Part shown: positions 46,513 to 55,825 of the stretch, in pieces | How the letters are laid out: each line of letters opens with the position of its first letter | How positions within the stretch are numbered: the first letter of the stretch is position 1 | Source of the DNA: Helicobacteraceae bacterium | Lineage (GTDB): Bacteria > Campylobacterota > Campylobacteria > Campylobacterales > Sulfurimonadaceae | Direction: 5' to 3' | Assembly (NCBI GenBank): GCA_013138865.1 | Contig: WTBY01000052.1 | Span: 25,302-89,301 of the forward strand | DNA: 64,000 nt | Notes under the pieces: model-generated | Seen by the model: the letters and a program-made list of their open reading frames with translations, nothing else | What the model was told of the DNA's origin: nothing | Databases searched by the model: none | Made by a program: the position numbers and the translations under genes

Positions 46513-49500
46513 TCATTCTCCAAACATCAAGTCTTTAAACTCTTGCTCTATCAATTTCACTTTATGGTGGTCTTCATCTTTTCTAAGGTTATCAAGATTA
46601 TTATCTCCATTTACATAGATAGTGTCAAACTCTCTGTCATATACTGACCAATCCATTTTTTTGAAGAACTCGTTTAGTTCATCACTATTTTGTCCATCTC
46701 TCCAAATGATAAGAATTTTCTCTTTTTTGAGGTTTTGTCCCTCTACTACAAGATAACCTTCGCCCTGAGCTTGCGAAGAAGTGCCCTTGGGGTATAGTAG
46801 CTCTATTCGTTTAACTACAAGACCTAAAAGATAGTTAAATGTTTCTACAAGGTCAATGTTTGTATCTTTTGTTTCTCCAACACTTGAAGTAGCTATTTTG
46901 AGTTTATAATCAAATGGCGTGCTAAAAGTATCTATGTTTAGCAATGAACCTTGGCTCTCTATATCTAAAGAGTAGTTAAGTATATAATCTTCTTTAGCTT
47001 CTGGATGAAAATCTAAAGTTTTTTGTTGTTCTTCTGTCTTTTGGAATTCAAGGTTATTTAGAGTGTCTTCATAGCTTTCAAGTTTAAAGTATTTGAAAAA
47101 ACCACCTTTTTCTCTACTTTCAATTCCACCACTATTTCCATAGAGAGTATATTTCATTCTTATAATAATTTTGGTGTCAAAATATTCTCCCATTTCAATT
47201 GCTATATATTTTTTATCCATCTTGTGTGCTACGGATGGGGTAGTTCCACTTCCAGAAAAGTAATCTAAAACATACTCTTTACTATCTTCTTTTATAGATG
47301 TTTGAATTAACTTCTGTAATAATTTTTCTGGTTTTTTACCACCTCTAATATCAACTTTACCTTCTAACCTACAATTACCAAAATCTCCTGAATAATCAAA
47401 AAAGCTTGGGATAGGTTTTCCTTTTACTGCCGTTCCTAATTTTAGTTTTTCAAGTGTTTGTAATGGAATTCCAGAATAGAACTTACCTTTTGTCGCAGTC
47501 TCTTTCTTAGGACCAGTAAAATATCTATATCCTAAACCATCTTCTCCAATACCATAAACTTTATATAAAGTATTTAAGCCATCAATATTTTTTCTTGGAC
47601 CTAAATTTAATTCAAAAAATTCTCCTGAACTACCTTTTTGTCTTGTTAAAGAACCAGTTGCCCAAGTTTCTTTTAGACCTTCATAATTAGCACTAATCTT
47701 CTTTATTTTATATGTTCCAGACTTGAAAATTTCAATTTTTTTACCACCTAATTCATATACTTCTGAACTACCTGTTTCTGTAATTTCCCATTCAAACTTA
47801 TCTATTTTATATTCTTCTTGTTCTCTAATAGGTTTGAAGTTATTACTTTTTGAATGAAAATAAACTTGTTCTATTACTTTTTGAAAATCACTATCTTCCG
47901 ATAGTGTTTTATTTGTATATCTAACTTGAATAAATAAAGGTAATAAATAGTTTTCTTCTTTATAAGTAAGGTTTAATGCTTCAAGTAAATTATTACTTTC
48001 AAAATCATCTATACTACTAAATTGGGCACCACTATTAGATAGTAATTCTCTACCTAAAGATAATCTATCATAAATAAAACTCAACCAACTACTATGTTTA
48101 TAACTGTCATTATATAAAAAACCATCACTTCCAGTGTTATAAGGTGGGTCAATATACACTGTTTTTACTTGCTCTTTATATCTATTTTGAAGTAAAGTTA
48201 ATGCCCCAAAGTTTTCACTATTAATAAGCACTCCATCTATATCTTCATCAAGATTATCAAACTCACTAAGAAGTTTATATTTGAATTTCATATCAAAAAA
48301 CTTAGTGTCTAATACAAGGTATTTTTCTTCTTTTAGGTCATTAGCACTTTGAACATCTACATCAAAAAGCTCTTTCCACTCACTTAATTGTTCTTTATTT
48401 TCAAATATATGGCTGTAATGTTTCTCTTCTATTTTATCAAGAGTGATACAGTAGTTAGTTTCTATAATAAACTTTTTCTTTTCCCATAGTTTCTTTTGTA
48501 GCTCTTCAAACTGTGTAAGAAATGCTATAATTTTAGAAGATACCTCTTTGAAGATTTTAACTTTACCCATTACTTCTTCATACTTGATAGGGTTATCCAT
48601 AATATCATCTAAAAATAACATTTCATTTTTAATGTAGAAGTCTAACTCTCTACCTAAAAATCCACCTAAATCTTTATGGATAAAATAGTCAAAAGAGTTT
48701 CTACTTGTATAGCTCCTTAAGTGCTTTTCAAATATAGTTCTATTTTCATCAGTTGGTATTGGTGCTAAAACATTTAATGCTTCATTAAAGTCTAAATCTT
48801 TTATAAATGAAAATAGATTGCTAAATAGTTCTGTATTCAATTTATAAACATCTTTACTTTTTATTTTTTTCTTTATAAATAAATCTTTTGTTTTATCCTT
48901 GCCTATGGCTTTATATTCAAAGTTTATATATAACTCATCATCTATAACTTCACAAGGATTATCTTCTAAGATTACAAATCTTCTCTCTTTATCGCTTGTC
49001 GCTTTGTTGTTATTACTCTCTATTTCAGCATCACTAAGTTTTAAGTGTATAGTTTTGTCATTTACAGTAAAAGTATAATCTCTAAAGTATTCGCCACTTT
49101 TTATATAGTATTGGTCGCTATTAGCCCAGTGAAGCTTTACCTCTTCGCCCTCGTATGGTATGGCATAAGTGTCTTTTTTATATCGTCTAAGACTTACAAA
49201 GTCACCATCTTTATAATATCTCTTGAAGAAGTTAGCTAAGTGTGAAAATACTTCATTTTCAAGGTTAGAAGAAGATGAGGTTGTAGAGAGTTGTTCTCTT
49301 AGTGCTATTACTTTAGGAAGTGTTTCTGGGTCTGCTCCAAGTGATTGTGCTTGTTGTATTGCTTCATCTAACTCTCTTTGTATTGAGTTGTTATCGTTTG
49401 AGCTAAAGGCACTTGCTACACTTGATAATAGGTCATTATCTAAAAACTCATTTATCTCTTTACTCTTAGTATTCATAATACGATAAATTCCAAAGTCTAA

Positions 49501-49572
49501 ATCACTTTGGTCAAGTTGGAATATCTCGTTTAGTATCTTTAATAGTTTCTTTTGATTTTCAGTTTGTGCCAT
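46513..49572 (-). CDS. Type III-like DNA methyltransferase, N6-adenine, beta class
   Basis: The 1,019-residue protein has a catalytic DPPY at 475-478 (VYIDPPYNTGSDGF) and a SAM-binding FSGSGTT near 768-774 (LDYFSGSGTTPSVAHKM). The order catalytic-before-SAM defines beta-class N-methyltransferases such as type III Mod and many solitary enzymes. About 470 residues lie ahead of the catalytic motif, much longer than in classical Mod, and probably hold the DNA-contact or helicase-partner region; the ~270 residues after the SAM motif are unrecognised. A GGGAG site precedes the ATG, which is contiguous with the SNF2 gene stop. Target sequence unknown. Confidence 0.88.
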   Translation of the reverse strand: MAQTENQKKLLKILNEIFQLDQSDLDFGIYRIMNTKSKEINEFLDNDLLSSVASAFSSNDNNSIQRELDEAIQQAQSLGADPETLPKVIALREQLSTTSSSSNLENEVFSHLANFFKRYYKDGDFVSLRRYKKDTYAIPYEGEEVKLHWANSDQYYIKSGEYFRDYTFTVNDKTIHLKLSDAEIESNNNKATSDKERRFVILEDNPCEVIDDELYINFEYKAIGKDKTKDLFIKKKIKSKDVYKLNTELFSNLFSFIKDLDFNEALNVLAPIPTDENRTIFEKHLRSYTSRNSFDYFIHKDLGGFLGRELDFYIKNEMLFLDDIMDNPIKYEEVMGKVKIFKEVSSKIIAFLTQFEELQKKLWEKKKFIIETNYCITLDKIEEKHYSHIFENKEQLSEWKELFDVDVQSANDLKEEKYLVLDTKFFDMKFKYKLLSEFDNLDEDIDGVLINSENFGALTLLQNRYKEQVKTVYIDPPYNTGSDGFLYNDSYKHSSWLSFIYDRLSLGRELLSNSGAQFSSIDDFESNNLLEALNLTYKEENYLLPLFIQVRYTNKTLSEDSDFQKVIEQVYFHSKSNNFKPIREQEEYKIDKFEWEITETGSSEVYELGGKKIEIFKSGTYKIKKISANYEGLKETWATGSLTRQKGSSGEFFELNLGPRKNIDGLNTLYKVYGIGEDGLGYRYFTGPKKETATKGKFYSGIPLQTLEKLKLGTAVKGKPIPSFFDYSGDFGNCRLEGKVDIRGGKKPEKLLQKLIQTSIKEDSKEYVLDYFSGSGTTPSVAHKMDKKYIAIEMGEYFDTKIIIRMKYTLYGNSGGIESREKGGFFKYFKLESYEDTLNNLEFQKTEEQQKTLDFHPEAKEDYILNYSLDIESQGSLLNIDTFSTPFDYKLKIATSSVGETKDTNIDLVETFNYLLGLVVKRIELLYPKGTSSQAQGEGYLVVEGQNLKKEKILIIWRDGQNSDELNEFFKKMDWSVYDREFDTIYVNGDNNLDNLRKDEDHHKVKLIEQEFKDLMFGE

Positions 49573-52401
49573 TTATATAATCTCCCATTGTATTGTAAAT
49601 AATTCATTAGTTGTAATTGTTTGTTCTTTTGCTTTTTTGAGTTCTGCTATCAACTCATCCCTTTGTTCTTCAATCTCTTCTTCAATGTCAAAAATCTCTC
49701 TTTGTATTTTTCTTCTTTTCTTCTCTTGTGCTTTTATTTGAAGCTGTATATCTGTTTGTTCTGTTATGTTTTCAGTAGTTATACTTTGGCGATTTAACTC
49801 TTTGATTTTAGCTTTTGTATCTTTTAATTCTTTTTCAATACTTGCTAATTTATCCTCAGCCCATTTATGAAGCTTTGAACTTTGATTTATGAAGTGAGTT
49901 TGATTTGTAGCTTCATTTTCTTTAAGAATTATATCTTTTTGTTTACTGTATTCATACTCTAATTTTTCAGTATCGTTAGTGTCAATATTTACTTTGGTGT
50001 TTAGTGTTGCTTCAAGAGATAGAAGCTTTGTAGCTACTTCTTCATTTAGCAGTTTATAGTCGCTTGTAAGTGCTGTAATGATTACATACTCTTCTGTATC
50101 ATAAGACTTGATAGATACTTTAGTAGCTTTTAGAAAACCTCTTTTACCTTTGTAGTCATCAAGAACAGATATTTTGTATTTGTTGTGTGTAAGGTCAAAG
50201 ATAAGTTTAGTTTGTTTTAACTCTCTTTGTTTAGCTCTATCAATTACCTCTTCTCCAAGTGAGCTATTTAGTCTATAAGTGTGAGCATTTTGATTTGGGT
50301 TTGTTTTTGAAGCTGATATAAGTTGATAGTGATTACCTTGATACTCAAATTCTTGTTTGTCATCATCAAATGTAGCTTTATCATTTAACTCTGCTTTTGT
50401 AATATCCCAGAATACACTTGAAAATCTATCTACTGTTTCATTGCTTCTTAGTGCTGTATCTTTAAGTCTAAGATGAACATCTTCATCAAAGTTATCTAAG
50501 AGTGATTGTCTTGTTTTTAATGTTGTTTCTTCTATCTGCTCACTGAACTCTTCTTGTAGGTTATTAAAGGCTTCTTCTATTGCTTTGTCATCTCTACAAG
50601 TTTGGTATATGTCAAGTATTCGTTTCTCAAAATCTACACCACTTTCTATGCTTCCAAGCACTTCATCAGAAGCCCCAAATACACCTTCAAACAAATTGAA
50701 CTTAGTTGAGAGTAGTTCATATACTCTTCTGTCTGCCGCATTTTTCTTATTTAAGAAGTTTATAACCACTACATCAAACTTTTGTCCATATCTATGAACT
50801 CTACCTATTCTTTGCTCTATTCGTTGAGGGTTCCAAGGTAGGTCATAGTTGATAAGCATATTACAAAACTGTAAGTTTATCCCCTCACTTCCTGCTTCAG
50901 TCGCTATCATAATAGAAGCTTCATCTTTGAAAAAATCTACTATGGCTTGTTTCATATCGGCACTTTTGGCACCAGTTGCTCTATCACTGTTTTTGTGCTT
51001 TTCTAACCAAGCCTTGTAAATCTCTTTTGATTTAAGGTCTGTATTTGTTCCGTTAAACAATACAACTTTATCTTCAAATCCATTATCGCTAAGGTAGTCA
51101 AATAAAAACTGTTGAGTTCTTCTACTTTCTGTAAAGATAATAGCCTTTTGGTCTTTTACACCTAACTTAAGTTGTTGTTCAAAACCTTTTGTTAAAGCAC
51201 TCATAAGCGATTTTGCTTTAGTATCTATCTCTATTGTTTTCGCTAACTCTATAAATGCTTCAAGCTCTTCTACCTCTCTTTCAATAGCTTCAACATCTTC
51301 TTCCAGTAGTCTTACTTCTTGAAATGATATTTTTGGTTCAGTATCATTCTCTTCTTCAAGATAATCTTCTATCAGTTCATCTTCATCATCAGTTATAAGC
51401 TCTAAATCTTCTTGAGTTATTCTTTTTTCAACTACCATTTTTCTAAGTCGTTTTATTAGTGTTGCCAGAGTTCCCATTATGGCAGTTGTAGATGAAGCAA
51501 GTAGTTTTCTAACAACTAAAGTTATAAATGTTCTTTGTGCTGAGGGTATAGAGTATAAATCTTCATTTAGCATAAAATCAGAGATTAAATCATATAGAGC
51601 TACTTCCTCTTTTGATGGTGTAAATTCTTCAACTATTGGTATTCTCTTAGTATAGTTGATATATTCAAGAACATCTTTTCTTAGTGTTCTTTTTACTATT
51701 GGTTTTAGTCTATCTTTAAGGTCGCTTATATCACTGTTAGTTAAAGAAGTAGATGAGAATTGCTTTCTAAAAGACTTTTTATCTCCAAATACATAATCAT
51801 CTATAATACTGACTAAGCCAAATATTTCAAGTAAAGAGTTTTGAAGTGGTGTAGCTGTAAGTAAAATCTTTTTTGTATCTCTTAGAACATTAGCAATATT
51901 ATATGACATTGAGTTCTCTTTAGCATTATGATAATTTCTCATTTTGTGAGCTTCATCAATAACTGCTAATTGATACCCTGCTAAAAATAGTGCTTCATTA
52001 TGTCTTGAAGCAAATTGATATGAAGTAATGACTATTTTATCTTTTTGTTCAAATGGGTATCTATTCCCTTTAGCTACTTCATCTTTATAACTCTTACCAT
52101 CTAAGATAAAACTGTCTAAAAAGAACTTCTCTTTTAACTCCATAGACCACTGTTTTCTAAGACTGGCTGGAGCTATAATAATAATCTTTCTTTTTCTCTC
52201 ACTCCAATACTGAGTAAGAACAAGACCAGCTTCAATAGTTTTACCAAGACCAACTTCATCAGCTAATATAACACCACTTGACAAAGGCGACTTAAAAGCA
52301 AAAAGAGCAGCTTCAACCTGATGAGGGTTCAAGTCAATCTGAGCATTAAATATTGACTGAGACAGTCTGTCAATAGAGTTCGCACTGTTTTGAAGTGTCA
52401 A
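49573..52401 (-). CDS. SNF2-family helicase/translocase
   Basis: The 942-residue protein has the SNF2 core: Walker A DEVGLGKTIEAG (GLGKT at 51-55), DEAH at 149-152, LLTATPLQNSLLEIFGL, the C-terminal lobe with IFTESRRTQQFLFDYL, and EGINLQFCNMLINYDLPWNP followed by QRIGRVHRYGQ. The last ~350 residues contain long charged coiled coils. It has no obvious nuclease domain. SNF2 helicases of this kind accompany methyltransferases in several phage-defence systems. Translation appears to start at TTG with no strong ribosome site; no ATG lies between it and the upstream in-frame stop. It is the first gene of the operon. Confidence 0.87.
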   Translation of the reverse strand: MTLQNSANSIDRLSQSIFNAQIDLNPHQVEAALFAFKSPLSSGVILADEVGLGKTIEAGLVLTQYWSERKRKIIIIAPASLRKQWSMELKEKFFLDSFILDGKSYKDEVAKGNRYPFEQKDKIVITSYQFASRHNEALFLAGYQLAVIDEAHKMRNYHNAKENSMSYNIANVLRDTKKILLTATPLQNSLLEIFGLVSIIDDYVFGDKKSFRKQFSSTSLTNSDISDLKDRLKPIVKRTLRKDVLEYINYTKRIPIVEEFTPSKEEVALYDLISDFMLNEDLYSIPSAQRTFITLVVRKLLASSTTAIMGTLATLIKRLRKMVVEKRITQEDLELITDDEDELIEDYLEEENDTEPKISFQEVRLLEEDVEAIEREVEELEAFIELAKTIEIDTKAKSLMSALTKGFEQQLKLGVKDQKAIIFTESRRTQQFLFDYLSDNGFEDKVVLFNGTNTDLKSKEIYKAWLEKHKNSDRATGAKSADMKQAIVDFFKDEASIMIATEAGSEGINLQFCNMLINYDLPWNPQRIEQRIGRVHRYGQKFDVVVINFLNKKNAADRRVYELLSTKFNLFEGVFGASDEVLGSIESGVDFEKRILDIYQTCRDDKAIEEAFNNLQEEFSEQIEETTLKTRQSLLDNFDEDVHLRLKDTALRSNETVDRFSSVFWDITKAELNDKATFDDDKQEFEYQGNHYQLISASKTNPNQNAHTYRLNSSLGEEVIDRAKQRELKQTKLIFDLTHNKYKISVLDDYKGKRGFLKATKVSIKSYDTEEYVIITALTSDYKLLNEEVATKLLSLEATLNTKVNIDTNDTEKLEYEYSKQKDIILKENEATNQTHFINQSSKLHKWAEDKLASIEKELKDTKAKIKELNRQSITTENITEQTDIQLQIKAQEKKRRKIQREIFDIEEEIEEQRDELIAELKKAKEQTITTNELFTIQWEII

Positions 52402-52517
52402 TAAATGAGAATAATATTTTGAGTGGTATTGAGTGAAGTTGATAATATTACCCCTGATTATTTAATGTTTTACATTTTAGCGAAAGAAGACTAATTAGCA
52501 TATTATTGCAGTGGTGA

Positions 52518-52545
52518 TAGTATAACGCCCCTAAAATCAAGACAA
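52518..52545 (-). promoter_or_regulatory. Candidate sigma-70 promoter of the defence operon
   Basis: On the minus strand, TTGTCT (52545-52540) and TATACT (52523-52518) are separated by 16 bases, giving a plausible -35/-10 pair about 115 bases before the SNF2 start. The segment is also part of nested inverted repeats: GTGGT/ACCAC at 52511-52515 and 52564-52568, and CCCTAA/TTAGGG at 52529-52534 and 52553-52558. These could terminate the ribE transcript or bind a regulator. Confidence 0.4.
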
Positions 52546-52587
52546 TTTTTTCTTAGGGTAGTTACCACGCTTAAATATTATTTAAAG

Positions 52588-53190
52588 TCACTTTCTTTTT
52601 GAGTAATAGAGCTCTAGCTTATCATAAAGCTCTTCTTTTTTGGAGAGATCGCTTCCCATACTTATGATGAATGATGAAGCTTCTTCTAGTGTTAGTGAAG
52701 TATGTAAAATATTTTTCTCTTGAGTAATAACAGTGTACCCATTTGTAGGGTTAGGAGAAGTTGGTACAAAAAGCACCACTACATCCTTATGTTTATTTAC
52801 TATATATGCAGGTGACCAAAGATCATCTTTTGGGTACTCAACTAAGACAACCTCTTTTTTAAAATCACTATCTTTTCCACTAAATAACTCTGCAACTTTT
52901 TTTGTTATAGAGTAAATAGTTCTGATAGCAGGTATTTTTTCTACCACTTTATCTATAAGTGAAATAAATAGTGACTTACCTTTTACCTCGATCGTATAAC
53001 CTAAAATCATTAAGACTGAACTAACACTAACTATAAGCAGTGTTGAAATAAGTGTAGAGTCTGTTACATCATAAATAGATAAAAAAGCACTTACACCAAG
53101 CTCTTTTAACCACAACACTAGTATTACCACAAAAGAGATAGGCATTAAAGCTAATGTTCCAACAAATAAGTAACGTATTAAACTTTTCAT
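52588..53190 (-). CDS. DUF502 family inner-membrane protein
   Basis: The 200-residue protein has two N-terminal membrane segments (about 8-30 and 45-66) followed by a soluble domain with IPAIRTIYSITKKVAELF, VLVEYP and FVPTSPNPTNGY, the signature of DUF502. The biochemical role is unknown. It lies 12 bases downstream of ribE and shares its transcript. The common membrane topology and a conserved PTSPNP-type loop argue for a real conserved protein. Confidence 0.9.
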   Translation of the reverse strand: MKSLIRYLFVGTLALMPISFVVILVLWLKELGVSAFLSIYDVTDSTLISTLLIVSVSSVLMILGYTIEVKGKSLFISLIDKVVEKIPAIRTIYSITKKVAELFSGKDSDFKKEVVLVEYPKDDLWSPAYIVNKHKDVVVLFVPTSPNPTNGYTVITQEKNILHTSLTLEEASSFIISMGSDLSKKEELYDKLELYYSKRK

Positions 53191-53202
53191 AATGATACCA
53201 AC

Positions 53203-53814
53203 CTAGTAGAGTGAATGTATATGATCAATAGTAGCCCAAGTAGTTGAACTATCTTTATGACTCATTAAGTGATCTAAATAACGAGCAAACATATCTGTCT
53301 CAACATTTACTTTTGAACCTTTTTTATAGCTATTAAAAATAGTCTCTTTCATAGTGTGAGGTATGATCGTAAGACGGAAGCTATCTTTTGTAACTTCATT
53401 TACTGTAAGTGAGATACCATCGATCGTAATAGATCCTTTTGGAACAACATAGCGCATAAACTGAGGCTCTAAAGAGATCCAAATATCTACACTATTTCCA
53501 CTATCTTTTATAAGTGTAACGGTACCAACAGCATCTACATGACCTTGAACAACATGACCTTCAAAGCGATCACCCATCATCATAGCTGGTTCTATATGTA
53601 CACTATTTTTATAGTTATCGATTGCTAAAAGTTTTTGCGACTCAGGCGATAGTTCAACACAGAAGCCATCACTATTAACATCAATCACAGTTAAACAAGC
53701 TCCATTAATAGCGATCGAGTCACCAAGTTTAGCTTTATGCTTAGCTTTTATGCAGAGTTTTGAGCCCTCAAAGCTTTTTACTGTTGCGATCTCTCTTATA
53801 AGTCCTGTAAACAT
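53203..53814 (-). CDS. ribE: Riboflavin synthase, alpha subunit
   Basis: The 203-residue protein has two lumazine-binding repeats, each with the GxHxxGHVDxxG-type or SIAINGACLTV core: MFTGLIREIATV at the N-terminus, VQGHVDAVGTV in the middle, and SITIDGISLTVNEV in the second repeat. It disproportionates two lumazine molecules to riboflavin. It is followed by the DUF502 gene and preceded by a divergent M3 peptidase gene, with an 85-base gap holding both promoters. Confidence 0.95.
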   Translation of the reverse strand: MFTGLIREIATVKSFEGSKLCIKAKHKAKLGDSIAINGACLTVIDVNSDGFCVELSPESQKLLAIDNYKNSVHIEPAMMMGDRFEGHVVQGHVDAVGTVTLIKDSGNSVDIWISLEPQFMRYVVPKGSITIDGISLTVNEVTKDSFRLTIIPHTMKETIFNSYKKGSKVNVETDMFARYLDHLMSHKDSSTTWATIDHIHSLY

Positions 53815-53899
53815 AAACTAAACCTGCCTTTTATTAAAAAAGTATTATAACAAAAAAGAGTTAGCTATAATGCCACTTCATAACTAAACAAGGAAAAAA

Positions 53900-55825
53900 A
53901 TGAATTTTATTAAATTTGAGTGTAATATGGACAGCTTTATAGATGATCTTAAAGCTATTTTAAAAACTAACAACATAAAAGTAGAAGAGCTTCTAAAACA
54001 AGAAGAAAAAACATATAAAAATTTTGTAGTACCGTTTGCAATGATGAGTGAAAAATTAGATCAGTTTTTCATTCCACTCTCTCATATAAACTCAGTAAAT
54101 AACTCTGAAAAATCTCAAGAAGTTTATGCTGATGCACTTCCGATCATAACTGAGTATTCAACAATACTTTCACAAAATATAGATATTTACAACGTATTTA
54201 AAAATTTGAATGAAGAGTTAAATGTAGAACAAGAGAGAGTAGTTGAGTTAAATATTTTACACTTTGAACTCTCCGGTGCTCACTTAGATGAAAAGAGTAA
54301 AAAAAGACTTCAAGAGATCAACTTAAGAAAGAGTGTGATCGCAAATGATTTCTCTCAAAACTTACTAAATGCGACTAATGCGTATGAGAAAATTATAACT
54401 AATGAAGAGGACATTAAAGGCATACCTGAGAGTGATTTAAATTCTTTTGAAGAAGATGGGGTTACAAAGTACAAGTTTACTCTTCAAATGCCTTCATACA
54501 TAGCTTATATGACATATGGTCCTAACTCTGAAATACGAGAAGAGATCTACAAAGCTTACACAACAAGAGCGCCACAAAATGCAGAGCTAATAGATGAGCT
54601 TTTATATTTACGATCAGAGATGTCAAAAATATTAGGTTTTAAAAACTATGCTGAGTATTCACTAGCTTCTAAAATGGCTCCAACCACTGAAAGTGTTGAG
54701 AAGTTTTTAAACGAGCTTTGTGAAAATTCAATTGCACAAGCTAAAGTGGAGATAGAAGAGCTAAAAAGTACTTCTAATGTAGCAGAGTTAAAAAGTTATG
54801 ATACTGCTTTTTACTCAGAGATTCTTAAAAAAGCTAAGTATGATATAGATGAAGAAGAGTACCGCCCATACTTTGAACAAAAAAGTGTTGTTAATGGTAT
54901 GTTTGAGTTTTTAAATAGACTTTTTGGACTAGAGTTTAAAAAAGTTAATGAGCAGCTATGGGATGAAAAAGCAACATCTTATGATCTATATTTAAACGGA
55001 AAATTACGATCACGTCTGTACATGGATCTTGAAGCAAGAGAGTCTAAAAGAGGCGGTGCATGGATGCACAATTTTCAAAGCCACTGTGAAGATGAAGAAT
55101 CAAATGAGAAGTTAGCTTCTGCTTTTGTTGTCTGTAATTTTCCTAGTTCAACGCCAGAGTCACCATCACTTTTAAGACACGATGACGTTGTAACACTATT
55201 TCATGAAATGGGTCATGCTCTTCACCACATGCTCTCAACTGTAAATGAAGTAGAAGTTAGTGGAGTTAATGGAGTTGAGTGGGACGCAGTTGAGTTTCCA
55301 TCACAATTTCTAGAGAACTTTGCTTATGAACCAAAAGTATTAAAACTCTTTGCAACTCACTACAAAAATGGTGATGTTATAAGTGACGAAATGATAGAAA
55401 AACTTATAAAGAGTAAAAACTTTCTCTCAGCTAGTGGAATGCTTAGACAGTTAGAGTTCTCTCTTTTTGACTTTATTATTCACTCTAAAGATATGGTTAA
55501 TGTACAAGAGGAATTAGATGCAATTCGTGCAAATACTGCACTTATAAAACCACCTTCTTACAACAAGTTTCAAAATGGCTTTGCACATATTTTTGCTGGT
55601 GGTTACGCAGCAGGTTACTATAGTTACAAGTGGGCTGAGGTTCTAAGTGCTGATGCATATTTTGCGATCGTAGATCAAGGTATTTTTGATACAAAAGTAG
55701 GAACAGACTATTTAAATATAGTTCTCTCTCGTGGTGGAAGTCAGAGTATGGATGAGCTTTTTAAAGAGCTATTAGGACGTGAAGCTGACACTTCTGCACT
55801 TTTACGCTTAAACGGCATTGCGTAG
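53900..55825 (+). CDS. M3-family oligopeptidase (PrlC/OpdA-like)
   Basis: The 641-residue metallopeptidase has the zinc motif HEMGHALHHM, with the third ligand Glu in the downstream EFPSQFLENF segment, and the long helical N-terminal half that encloses the active site in M3 enzymes. It cleaves short peptides in the cytoplasm; there is no signal peptide. The PrlC/Dcp and PepF branches are not firmly separable by eye, though length and motif context favour PrlC-like. An AAGGAA site lies before the ATG. Its stop overlaps the start of the next gene by 8 bases. Confidence 0.92.
   Translation: MNFIKFECNMDSFIDDLKAILKTNNIKVEELLKQEEKTYKNFVVPFAMMSEKLDQFFIPLSHINSVNNSEKSQEVYADALPIITEYSTILSQNIDIYNVFKNLNEELNVEQERVVELNILHFELSGAHLDEKSKKRLQEINLRKSVIANDFSQNLLNATNAYEKIITNEEDIKGIPESDLNSFEEDGVTKYKFTLQMPSYIAYMTYGPNSEIREEIYKAYTTRAPQNAELIDELLYLRSEMSKILGFKNYAEYSLASKMAPTTESVEKFLNELCENSIAQAKVEIEELKSTSNVAELKSYDTAFYSEILKKAKYDIDEEEYRPYFEQKSVVNGMFEFLNRLFGLEFKKVNEQLWDEKATSYDLYLNGKLRSRLYMDLEARESKRGGAWMHNFQSHCEDEESNEKLASAFVVCNFPSSTPESPSLLRHDDVVTLFHEMGHALHHMLSTVNEVEVSGVNGVEWDAVEFPSQFLENFAYEPKVLKLFATHYKNGDVISDEMIEKLIKSKNFLSASGMLRQLEFSLFDFIIHSKDMVNVQEELDAIRANTALIKPPSYNKFQNGFAHIFAGGYAAGYYSYKWAEVLSADAYFAIVDQGIFDTKVGTDYLNIVLSRGGSQSMDELFKELLGREADTSALLRLNGIA

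Noticed and set aside
42278..52401. Classical DISARM or BREX assignment for the defence operon
   Set aside because: No DrmB, PLD-type DrmC, PglZ or BrxC-like gene is present; only the SNF2 and methyltransferase parts overlap in type.
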